Part shown: in pieces, positions 17,890 through 27,669 of the stretch
Numbering within the stretch: position 1 is the first letter of the stretch
How the letters are laid out: each line of letters starts with the position of its first letter
Assembly: GCA_009760855.2 (NCBI GenBank)
Contig: WPIO01000035.1
Span: 2,753,001 to 2,817,000, forward strand
Direction: 5' to 3'
Length of the DNA stretch: 64,000 nt
Source of the DNA: Cristatella mucedo
Taxonomy: Eukaryota > Bryozoa > Phylactolaemata > Cristatellidae
Translations under genes and position numbers: made by a program
Notes under the pieces: model-generated
Told to the model about the DNA's origin: nothing
The model's database searches: none
Seen by the model: the letters and a program-made list of their open reading frames with translations, nothing else

Positions 17890-20800
17890 CTGAAACGAAG
17901 AGCAAATGTAACCCTGCGATAGCTAAACATTTTGCGATATACTGGAAAAACCGGAGCTACACGGCTTAGCAAGCTGAGGCAGTAGGCCGCGGAATAGCCC
18001 ACTGGAAAGGGCGCGAAAAAGCTCAGAAAATGAATAGGCATTCCCGTAAGACAACCTGGGTTGCAAGCACTCTAAATATAATGTCTGTACACGTTCGATA
18101 TTGACCAACTAGTTGGAAATATATAGCAACGGATGGAAAGATGCCTGACCTAGTGTTGGACTAGAGCAAGGTCAAGATTATACTCTTCTTGACTCGATAC
18201 CCGATTGTCTCGGGAAACTGTCGACCATAGAACTGTATCAAGTACTCTAGAGCTACTGGCAAACGGAGTAGTGGTATTAGGGAATTTTGATAGGATAACT
18301 TAATACGTTGAGAAAGCACGGAGCAAGCGACCACAAGCCAGAGTGAGTGATCCTGGTGTCGTTGCTTGGATGGCACGAGCATTAGATGACCAATGATTCC
18401 TACGGTGGTCAACTGGCCATCAGTCGCGTCTTTACTGATTACGAGTCTTATAGCAAGGTGCGTTATGCTGTAGAAGCCTGGTGCTCACACTTGTAGATAA
18501 CAGTAAGCCACAGAACATGCCAAGTACGAGTAAACCTTATGAGCAGCCATTAATACAAACAACCAGCAAAATCGCTACAGCCATTCCTACTGTGACTGAC
18601 CTTAGACCCGTGTTCTTACGGGTCACGATTTATTTCAACCGCCACATATTTTTGTATAATGATTATAACTTTGTATATGACGTCGAGATGAACGTGTTAG
18701 TGAAATTAAATGTCCGGCTACCATCCCGATCAAGCTGCATGACGCTAACAATATAGAGCTTGAGCGAAAAAAGTATCGGCGAGGCGCCCAAAAATGGCCG
18801 TCGAACCTAAACAAGTTCCGATCTTGGTATAAGGAAAAACTTTGCTGTATCCTGAAGTAATCATGCCCAGTATATAAAATAAGCTGACGTGGAAGCAAAG
18901 TTTCAGTACAAGTATATTCGTTGTACTGCTAAAATAGTTAAACCAACGCGATAAGCAATAGCCTGCAAGAGCCGCTTGGGCATAGAGCAAACTAAGTAAA
19001 TATCTGGCCATCTATCATTCTCTAAGACTCCTGCTAACTCGAGGAGAGCATTTATAGGATGCAGCACGACGAGCCACAGCTCTGAGCCTTCTAACCGCTA
19101 CACAATATAGACGCTCAATAGGATTCGGGTAAAATGATTAGAAGGGCCACTCAGTGTAATGGCTCGAAAAATAAATTCAACAGTGCAGCAGAAAAATCTT
19201 GAACACGATTAGCCGTGTGCTTCTGCTCGTTACCCGGTTTAAAAAGGAAAATATCTCCACAAAGGCACTAGGTACTGCACCATTCTGAAGTAGTTCTATG
19301 TAAACGCCTTGCATTATGGTGCCAGGCATCGACTACTGAAGCAGCCCAAGAACATGACCTTTTGCGGCCAACTTGCATACCGACTTCTGAAGGCAATTGT
19401 CATTGAAACCTTCATTGGATCAATTACGTACGTACTGCAGACATTTTCAGCTACTAAAAATTGAAAATTAACTTTCATCGGCACATTCAATTTTGCTCTA
19501 GTCCTAGCTCACTTCAATTGGCCACTTAATACTTGACTGACAGAAGTGACCTCTTAATTTCTTTCCGTGCAAACATATTTTGTTAATCTTGTCGACAGCT
19601 GATCGTATCGCTACCAAATAGCTTCCCAGCAGCAGCTTGCAGGCGTTGAGCATGAAATCGGGCAGTGGTGAAATTATGGCTCAAGTTTCACTCGTGTCTG
19701 TCCTTGCAGGTGTGGGCGGCCAGATGTTTTTGAGTTATCGATGATACCGGTCATAGCCATCTTGTTTCGGTTGCAACTCGCCGAAGTCTCACAAATTCAC
19801 AAATGTACAGCAGTTGCGACGTTCCTATTTCCCTTTTTCTGCAAAGCCCACATTTGGCCTTCAGTAAAGGAAGTCAACCGGATGGTCTTGTGCATGCCGA
19901 TTGGCGAGATCGTGAGAGTTGGAAATGAGCATATCCTGTGGACAGCTGTCTTCCTACTGCCGCCATGTCAAAGTAGTTTCAGCAAAGGGAAATGCAGCCA
20001 TTTCGAGAGGCTGTACATGGGGAAATCCACCGTTTTTTTTCCATCGAATTTAAAGGGAGACGCCGCGTTCTTATGTTACTGTATATACACTGGTTTATGA
20101 AAACGCAATTGCAAGACATTTTGTCAATTGGATGAATTCTTAGCGCTTCGGCACAATCTTCACGATCGAATGCCAGCTACTCATTATAAACAAGCGGTCG
20201 CCGATATTTCTTAGCTCCAGCGTATTCATTCAAGTGCATAGCTCTTACCAGCGCCATCGAAAATCTTCTCCTTTGCACGATTACTCTGATTAGGCTAACA
20301 TTAGAGAAGCACAGCACGGCCAAAGGAACACAATAGACGACAATAATATAGGCGATGTAGTCGTAGGCGTAACCGTAAAGATCGTTGGTTCCCAACGAGC
20401 CAGTGGGGTACTGGAAGTAACCGAAGCAGCTATCCACTGGGAAGTCTTCGGCAGCAAGCACCTGCGCCAGTGCGTAGAGGCGCGGCGAGTTGTACAGAAC
20501 GGACGAGCAGATAAGCGCCGCCTGCATTCGCTTCGCCTTGTTCTCCGTGCACCACGCCTTTGCTTTCGTTGAATGGCAGACGTGCAGGTAGCGATCTAAG
20601 CTGAGCAGGACGACGGTGTACGTGTTGCATATGTGGATGACGCCTTCCAACGCCACTGCCACAACGCTCACGCGACCCGCGGCTGGTGGACTCAGCATCT
20701 GCATGAATAGGAACGGGTAGGCGTTTCTGTGCACGAAAAGGTTCTGTATGACTACGAGGAAAATGTCGTAGAATGCCAATGCCATCATCAGGATATCGGT

Positions 20801-20965
20801 TGATGTTTTGGTCCGCAGACGTGCGAAAATCGCTATGACAGCCGCGTTCACCAATATACCCAAGAAGCTTATTATGACCGTGGCAATAAAGTTTCCCACC
20901 TTGAAAACTGCCATTTCGTCCGCCAACAAGTATGAGCAGTTCGTAATTAGGATTGAATTCTCCAT
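17560..20965 (-). CDS. Rhodopsin-class peptide GPCR, FMRFamide-receptor-like, two exons
   Basis: Exon 1 is 20249-20965 and exon 2 is 17560-17889 on the minus strand; the donor is GTAAGA and the acceptor gctcttcgtttcag, both phase 0, giving about 348 residues. Seven membrane segments can be read: GILVN (TM1 Asn), LAFYD (TM2 Asp), SLDRYLHVCH (DRY), SSVLYNSPRLYA (TM4), VPLAVL (TM5 Pro), AFQVP (TM6) and NSSINCVMY (TM7, in place of NPxxY), then STFRRKL as helix 8. An N-terminal NCS glycosylation site fits an outside N terminus. The TM3-TM4 signature resembles FMRFamide receptors; the ligand is inferred. The Cys expected at the top of TM3 is Ser, so the usual extracellular disulfide seems absent. 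Start chosen as the first in-frame ATG. Confidence 0.8.
18161..19011 (-). pseudogene. Decayed second copy of the GPCR TM1-TM5 exon
   Basis: Receptor-like pieces follow in the right order on the minus strand but in different frames. They are SSTTNILVLKLCFHVSLFYI (TM2-like; the intact gene has STDILMMALAFYDIFLVVI), IYKVIIIIQKYVAVEI (TM3/DRY-like), SVTVGMAVAILLVVCI (TM4-like) and HSLWLVVACSVLSQRIK (TM5-like). Stops and frameshifts separate them. It lies inside the intron of the intact gene, as if exon 1 had been duplicated in tandem and one copy died. Confidence 0.45.
19741..20100 (+). other. Unrecognised 119-codon open frame in the GPCR intron
   Basis: The frame runs antisense to the receptor gene with a Met start. 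It has a hydrophobic start and five Cys, no family match and no clear splice sites. It is more likely chance than a gene. Confidence 0.12.
20249..20965 (-). CDS. GPCR exon 1 (TM1-TM5)
   Basis: It begins MENSILITNCSYLLADE and ends RRRFSMAL in the third intracellular loop at donor GTAAGAGC. Without splicing the frame would stop at 20177. It carries 239 codons with no interruption, which argues for a working gene. Confidence 0.85.
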
Positions 20966-21960
20966 GCATGTAAGCGGCTGGCTACGTTCGCGATACCGAT
21001 CTTAGAGGGGTACCGATGAGGTCCAGATGGCGGTGTCAGTAGCGACTCCGAATCCAGCAGAGACAGCATTCACGGCTTTCCGACATCTCAGCCACCTGTA
21101 ACACGTAAGGCACCAGAGGCTAGCTTGCGAGGGAGGGCAGCAAGCCAGAACGAAAGGCACCTCGACGCCTGACTAAAATAACCCGGTGCTCCTCTCTCTC
21201 TCTCTCTCTCTCTCTCGCATGATGGAAAACTGCTACTATCCTTGAACAAAGCCTTCAGAAATATGCAGCAGCCCCAATGCTTCCGCGACGTCGCGAGTCT
21301 GACTGTTTGAAGTTGTTACTGCTCAAAGAGTGGAAACGTCATTCAAGTGACCGACTCGGCACGAGCCACGCGATTCACGCTTGCAAACGAGCGCTCCTCT
21401 TCCTCCTCCAACTCGGCCGTGCTCCCGGAAGCCAGCGACTCCGGCTCCCCTCAAAGCCAGATCGTTTTAAAATAAGCCAGCCATTATGTCAGCTAGCGAC
21501 GAGGCAGACACTGCTGCTTCGTACTAATTTTAAGGACTCAGTTGGACAGCCAGGAGAGTTTCAGGTTGCTGACCATCCTGGCATTTTTTAGGCGACATTC
21601 CTTATTGGCTCAGTTACGAAAAATTCAATTACTTTAAGATGAACAAACTGCTACGACAAGTTCGTATCGATTATGGAATCTGGACGAACCCATCTATCTC
21701 GTTTTGATTGCTTAGTTTACTGACTGAAAGCATTCTGTTTCGCGAGAATTGCACATACAGGCAGCTGTCATGAGGAGCGCGAATAAGAAGGTCTAGTTAC
21801 TGCAGCCGGTTCTAGTTGCTCCGTGACACCTAGTTCCCATTACAGAACGCCGAAGGCTCCTGCATCGATGCATCCCGTCTGAGCAGGATAACAATTTTCT
21901 TTTAACGTTTCCACCAGCACTTGTCACTGGCTGACAGGTTCAGAAGCGACTACAGAAAAA
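20966..21960. other. GPCR upstream region; no gene seen
   Basis: It holds a short (CT)n run at 21191-21216. No TATA-like element or further exon could be assigned with confidence. Confidence 0.4.
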
Positions 21961-21961
21961 A

Positions 21962-22092
21962 TTACTCCTTTGTACAGCGCCCTAAGAGACCTTAATCACT
22001 ATCTAGGTGTTTTAGCATGCGCCAAAGGGCTCGAGCCCACGGCCTAGGTCATTAAAGGCAAGCACCTTGCTTCCTGGGCCAAACCAGGACGG
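21962..22092 (-). mobile_element. tRNA-derived SINE, family A
   Basis: Reverse-oriented copy: the tail GCGCCCTAAGAGACCTTAAT comes first, then the B box GGGCTCGAGCCCA, then the A-box side AGCACCTTGCTTCCTGGGCC. Confidence 0.65.
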
Positions 22093-22212
22093 CATGCTTT
22101 TTTGTGCGAGAGACATAAGAGCAGAGCCGCTACATGCGTTGAATAACATTGCAGCAGAGAATTGTTTTTGCATTCTACGGCACTCAGTCGGTGATAAGAG
22201 TATGCTAGTCTC

Positions 22213-22510
22213 ATCATTAATAATAATACTAATGATACACTTGATAAAGCACCCTCAGAGAACTCAATCTATTTCTAAGTGTTTTGCATTTCCTGCAAAG
22301 GAAACACGATCAAATGGTGAGTGGTATCATGCTTGACAAACAACATGAATAACCTAGTTAAGACATCCACAGGGTCAGAATGCAAGTGTGGTCAGTGGCG
22401 GCATGCAACAGCGCCAGCATAAGCACATAAAGGACGAATCACACGGACCCACTAAATGTTGACATAAATAGGTGCGTTTTTAATTTCTAATTTACAATAA
22501 TTGACTATCT
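22213..22510 (-). mobile_element. CR1/L2-like LINE, 3' end
   Basis: It begins with TAATAATAATACTAATG (the 3' microsatellite read backwards), then GATAAAGCACCCTCAGAGAA, and carries the 3' untranslated pattern GGACGAATCACACGGACCCA shared with copies at 40283, 44085, 48870 and 56588. No coding part remains. Confidence 0.75.
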
Positions 22511-23257
22511 AGAAAAGCATTGCACCGAATAATGCCTCATAATAATAATAAGGATTAAAATAGCAAGGAGTCTCTTGTATAGCACCCTGAGTGAAGCAAA
22601 CATCTATTCAGTCGTTTCACAAACCGCTGTAAGAGAAGCAATGACGAAGAGTTAGTTACAAGCGAAGTTAGACAGGCGTACAAAAGCACACGTGTATCTT
22701 GCTTAGACACAAAGCACACAAAAAAGCATGCAAGAGGACACTCAAGAGCCAGCGGTTAGAAGAACCTCTGGTTTGTGACATGCACTGAGTCAAGCGAACG
22801 GTTAAGCACACAAGGCAAATAGGGAAAGAATTATAAGCTCATTGGGGCATAGGGAAAGCTGAGCCGAAGAGCTGCGTCTTTAGCTGGGACTTTACATGAT
22901 GCCCAGTCATCTGGAGGCCCAAGAAACACGGGATTTCAATCGGGTGTAAGGGACAGAAGGCTGGAGGACGTGTAGCAGATGGAGCAAGAGAACGTGACAC
23001 TGGAAAAGAAGCATGGTGGAAGGGGAGGTTGGATAGGTAGGCTGGTTCAAGCGAATAACGCTGGTTTAAGCGAATAAGGCCATCTGTCAGCTAAGGGGGG
23101 GGAGAATCTCGAAGTATACGTGATGCTTGATAGGGAGATTGTGAAGCTCCGAAGAGGAGCTGCGAGCTATGCATCAGTTGCAGACGATTAAGGATATAGG
23201 CCGAGAGCCTATAATAAAGGATTAAAATCAGGGCCAGCTTAGGTAAGAGTACAGCAG

Positions 23258-23261
<4 letters not shown>

Positions 23262-23345
<84 letters not shown>
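23262..23345. repeat. (CT)n(AT)n compound microsatellite
   Basis: About 21 CT units run directly into about 20 AT units, inside a LINE remnant. Confidence 0.95.
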
Positions 23346-23346
<1 letters not shown>

Positions 23347-23741
23347 TATAATAAAGACACTAGCCTAGAGAAAATGTCACAAGTACATGAACAAGAAAGA
23401 CTCTTACCTAAGCTGGCCCTGATTTTGGCAATGCTGTTTGGTTTCGAATCGTGCAGTGGGCGATCCTGTATTGCCAACTGCAATACAGTGGTGATAGTGG
23501 TGAAGGCTGCTGCTATACAAATTAGGCTGTTAATTCCCCTAGTATTTATTTTCTTTAGCTGAAAGGATGGCCATTTGACAGTGGAGGCAATGTGCTCATT
23601 CAGTTGAGTGTCTTTCTTTGTAGAACAGCATGCACACAGATTACGGACACATGGAGTGGTGCTGAATGAACTTATCTTGAGGGTGAGGTCTTCAATCTTT
23701 AGAGCAACACTAGGTTTGCCCATAACTATTCGGTTGGATTT

Positions 23742-24215
23742 AACATCGCTAAGCTTCTAGAAGTTAGTGGTGATCCAAAAACGAATGACGTCGATGCAGG
23801 CTGCAAGTACGTGAGTAGGAGGAGGAGGAGAAGGAGGCAAGGCTGAGATAGGTCAAAGAACAGGGAAACAGGTATGTCACAAGGTCAAAGGTAGATTGGA
23901 GTGTCATCGGCATCGAAATGAAAGCCAAGAAATTTTGATGATGACATCGGCCAGGAGAGGATAGATAGTAAAAAGTAAGGACTTATCGCAGAGTTACTAA
24001 CATCGCTAAGCTTCTAGAAGTTAGCGGCGATCCAAGAACAAATGACGTCGATGCAGGCTGCAAGTACGTGAGTAGGATGCAGAGCAAGGCTGAGATAGGT
24101 CACAGAACAGGGAGACAGGTATGTCACAAGGTCAAAGGTAGATTGGAGTGTCATCGGCATCGAAAGGATAGATAAGTAAAAAGTAAGGACTTATGGCAGA
24201 GTCACTAAGTTTAAG
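23742..24215. repeat. Tandem duplication of about 250 bases
   Basis: CATCGCTAAGCTTCTAGAAG begins both copies, at about 23743 and 24001. Both contain GACGTCGATGCAGGCTGCAA and ATTGGAGTGTCATCGGCATC. The first copy has a GGA-rich insertion and about 40 extra bases; otherwise the two differ at few sites, so the duplication is fairly recent. Confidence 0.85.
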
Positions 24216-24639
24216 AGCTCCTGGATGGCAGATAGCCATTTACATCTGCACTCTGACATCAATCACTGAGGTCAGACTTAACCTAGAATAGCACTCTGCT
24301 ATTGAGACCTGGGCGTATTGGGAGGAGCTCAGATGGAATGCAGTAGTCAATTTTGTCCGATACTGCTGCTGCTGAGATCTAGGAGAACCAGCAGAGGCTC
24401 TATCCTGATCAGCATCGTTCAGAAGAACGTGCAGCAGAGCAGTTTCTGGGGGAACAATAAGCTCTAAATCCCAACTGGAACTTGATAGAAGGATATGACA
24501 AAAAAATTTCATCGTTAGCTGCTGGACCACGACTCGTTCGTGTCTTGGATAAGAATGGCAGATGGAAGATTGAACCAAAGTGACTTAGGTTCTCGTAATC
24601 TAAGCTCGACTTTTAAACACGTGGCCTGACTACAGCTGT

Positions 24640-24830
24640 TTCCAGAGGGGCATTGGTTTATGACCTACTACACTAATGAAATGGCCGAGTGAACTTCCGA
24701 ACCAGAATCCCATTGAGAACCTTTGGAGTGACATGGATACAAGGCTCAGAGCGCAGGTAGATCATATCACGCCCGAAGACTTCGCCTTTCTCTGGCTTAC
24801 AGGATGATTACAGAGCGATAGCAATAGATG
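24640..24830 (+). mobile_element. Tc1/mariner-type transposase fragment
   Basis: One frame reads LMKWPSELPNQNPIENLWSD and then MDTRLRAQVDHITPEDFAF. WPS-x-x-P-x-x-NPIENLW is the C-terminal signature of Tc1 transposases, around the last catalytic acid. Stops lie on both sides and no inverted repeats could be placed, so it is a dead remnant. Confidence 0.75.
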
Positions 24831-26540
24831 TTCGTGAACGCTGAGTTTGCTCAATGCTTGAGTAGCTCAGACATATAGCTTTACACTAGCATTACAAGTT
24901 AATAGACTGAACTTTGCTTATATGTTACATCGGCCTAATTAATACACACCAAACATTAATGTAACACCTTGCAGTAACACTTAAAATATACCAGATTTGG
25001 ACCCTAGGTGGCCATTTTAGGCAGACCGTGTGTGGCCACCACTAAAGCCTAAGAATGTTTGGAGCTTTGAAGTTCGTAGCTGATCACCTGTTACATGCTT
25101 AAATCCCATTTCAAGAGATAGGAAAGACTGTAGCTTGTTAGCAGTGTTTGTCCATGCAAGTAGGATGGCCTTACCAGCTTCAGCATCGAACTCTTGACAT
25201 GGTCTATGTGAAGCGGTCTGGCGAAATCGAAAACCTAAGTACCTTTATTTGCCTAACGGCAATCGTGCATTCATAATCGTATCTAGCGATAAATATGCCT
25301 ATCGACGGTCTTTCAGAGCTGCCTGGGCTAAGGATCCGACATCTTAATAAACCACAGTTTTGCCAGAAAGTAGCCGGAATACCGGTCCAGACGCATTACT
25401 CAAACCATGATCAGCCCACAATTATACTTTCCGGTTAGGGCATGAATAGGACGGCAGTTTATACACTTTGCAAGTATCAGAGGTTTCCTTATATGTCGAT
25501 TGAACTCATGATGAATTCTGCTGAAGCAAGGTTAAAAGCATGACCACAAGAACCGTCCATGCTAGTGCAATAGAAGGCTTAATACTTAGGCTATAATTAA
25601 ACTCCGAGCTGGACCCGTGCGACCATCAACGGCTGACTGCCCAGCATTGGCATCAAGTGATAACAGGATGGGCATGCTCCTGAGTGATCCTGCTGAATTA
25701 CCAAAGCTAATGCATCAGGGGGAAGCGACACATTTGGGTCGGTATCATCCAGCATGGCAATAAGGATAGGCTGTCTTCACTTATTTCAGGCGATGCTCTG
25801 TTGGTTTCCAACAGATAGGGAAAAAACGCTGAGCTCTATACACCGACAGCCGACTAACGGTAAAACCCTACGCAGCCTTTTTAATGCAGTCTCTAGCCAG
25901 CCTACGGACGACTAATGCTAACCTAGAAAATGCTGACGTTATTCTGCATGCGCACAATAGAATTCATGATGCCTTGATGATCCTGAGGTTTCAGTTTTGC
26001 TGAGGAAAAGCAAAAGCAGCCGGACACAGTCAAATTAGATGCAAGCTAAGAAACGGATAGTCTTTCTGGTCTCGAGCTGTACAGTCACAATGTTCAACAG
26101 AATTACTACCCACATGAGGCTACATAATAGCTAGCCATTTGGCAACTAGCAAAGCTTCAGCACTAATTTAAAATGGTCGATCAACGGCTGGCGACTTCAG
26201 CAAGATCGCTTCACAGGAATTGCTACCACTATTTACAGAGACTGTTGTGGTAGCGTAGCTAGCTAAACAAACATTGCCATATCACACACATGCCGCCCAA
26301 TAGGTGTCTGAGAGCAGAAACGCATATTCCAGCACTATCGGAACTGAGCATAGATTCAGAGGTACGTCTAGCGATGCCTAAGTCTGGGTGAATCTTAGTG
26401 CGCTGTTCTATCTTAAAAAAAACATGGAAACATAAAATCTGGTTTAAGCTTAATACTGTGACTCTGACATCATTCCACAGCCTGTTTGTGCTCTCATCTA
26501 CGTCGTACTAAATCAGCAACTACACAACCAATACATGAGC
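24831..26540. other. No gene seen
   Basis: AT-rich sequence with very short frames on both strands. It may hold very old repeats, but no terminal repeats or protein motifs could be read. Confidence 0.4.
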
Positions 26541-27065
26541 AATTGCACACGTCTGTCTTTCGTTGCTCTGGGAAACAGGAAATAACCAAAACCCGGAACA
26601 AGCTATTTATATTGTCTCATAATGTTAGCTTAGGGAGAAGAACCAGCAGGTCTAACAGAGGTAGTGCACGGAAGTTACACGCAATGGGAGCAGATGTAAG
26701 GCATCTCAGGATCTGCAGCATCTCCACACGTAAACTTGAGTATAGTCTGATACTATGGCAATAAATTAGCTGTTCCATTCCCCCCCCCTTTAAGACTGCT
26801 GGAGACAGAAGTTTTAGCTCGGCAGGTCCTAGACTGTGGAACTCACTTCCACAATTCTTACTCATAGACAACTTCTCCCCTGCTGCCGACTATGGCTCAT
26901 CCTTTTCAGCGGTCTTGAGCTGCTACTTCCAAGCTACTCACTATCTCAACTGCTCTCCTGACTCTGCTATGCATTCCACCTTTTCTTTGTTGCATGAGAC
27001 GAAGTCTGTTGGCTACCGAATGCATACCAAAAGCCGCTTAGGCTGTGAGTGAGCTATACAAAACT
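26540..27065 (+). mobile_element. Dispersed repeat, copy 1 (non-LTR retroelement remnant)
   Basis: It closely matches 52468-52990 over about 520 bases, both beginning near GTCTGTCTTTCG(T/C)TGCTCTG. The frame piece AGPRLWNSLPQFL is the motif found near the end of non-LTR reverse transcriptase proteins. A shorter relative is at 36265-36365. Confidence 0.65.
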
Positions 27066-27477
27066 ATCTTTTGCCACACCCATATAGTCTTTATGGCTTT
27101 GTGGAGTTACAGATGGAGATACGTGACATAACATGGCGACGGCGCATAAAAAGTAAGCTGCTCTATGATCTCTATGGTCCTCTCAAGCACAAAATAGAGC
27201 CAATGTCAGTGACCTCTCGGCGAGCTGCAATGACACTATAGCCAAACCGTGGGAATGAAGAACTCAGGCCACAGCGCTTAAGCTCATAAGCATTCCCACG
27301 TCATCTGAGAGGTTGCTATCTCAATGTTTGTCTAATTAAGGCACCAGCTATACGTGACTGCAACGTGGCATAGTGTGCAATTTCGGTACGATTTCACTGA
27401 TGGCCCTTATCCACATTCGTTTTAACGATTGCACTCAGTTAGACAGCAGGGACTGGCAGACACAGCAGCCTAACGTT

Positions 27478-27665
27478 TATATGGCAGCAGAGGAGCCTTT
27501 TCGGCTATCATTCTGCTTGCCAGCAGGCACTAAAGGATTGTTCTGCCGAAGGACTCGAACCCACGACCTGGATGCCTTCACTGGCACGGGCTCTGGCCCG
27601 AACGCATTTAGCTATGTAAAAGAAAAGTCGCACTGTTTAGCTACCGAAGCACTCGGCCACTGGGG
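27478..27665 (-). mobile_element. tRNA-derived SINE, family B, diverged
   Basis: It contains GAGCCTTTTCGGCTATCA and the reversed B box GGACTCGAACCCACGACCTG, as in the clearer copy at 54255-54425. It matches family B along most of its length. Confidence 0.6.
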
Positions 27666-27669
27666 TCAG

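Larger units (their letters stand above)
22545..24470 (-). mobile_element. Diverged CR1/L2-like LINE copy with internal satellites
   Basis: The minus-strand piece MGKPSVALKIEDLTLKISSF plus LNEHIASTVKWPSFQLK aligns with the LINE at 40512-41393 (MGKPSV, PTLKIGS, DDHISSIVKSAYFQL). The 3' half (22545-23260) has the same layout but has drifted. A (CT)n(AT)n tract interrupts it at 23262-23345, and a tandem duplication follows at 23744-24215. Confidence 0.65.
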
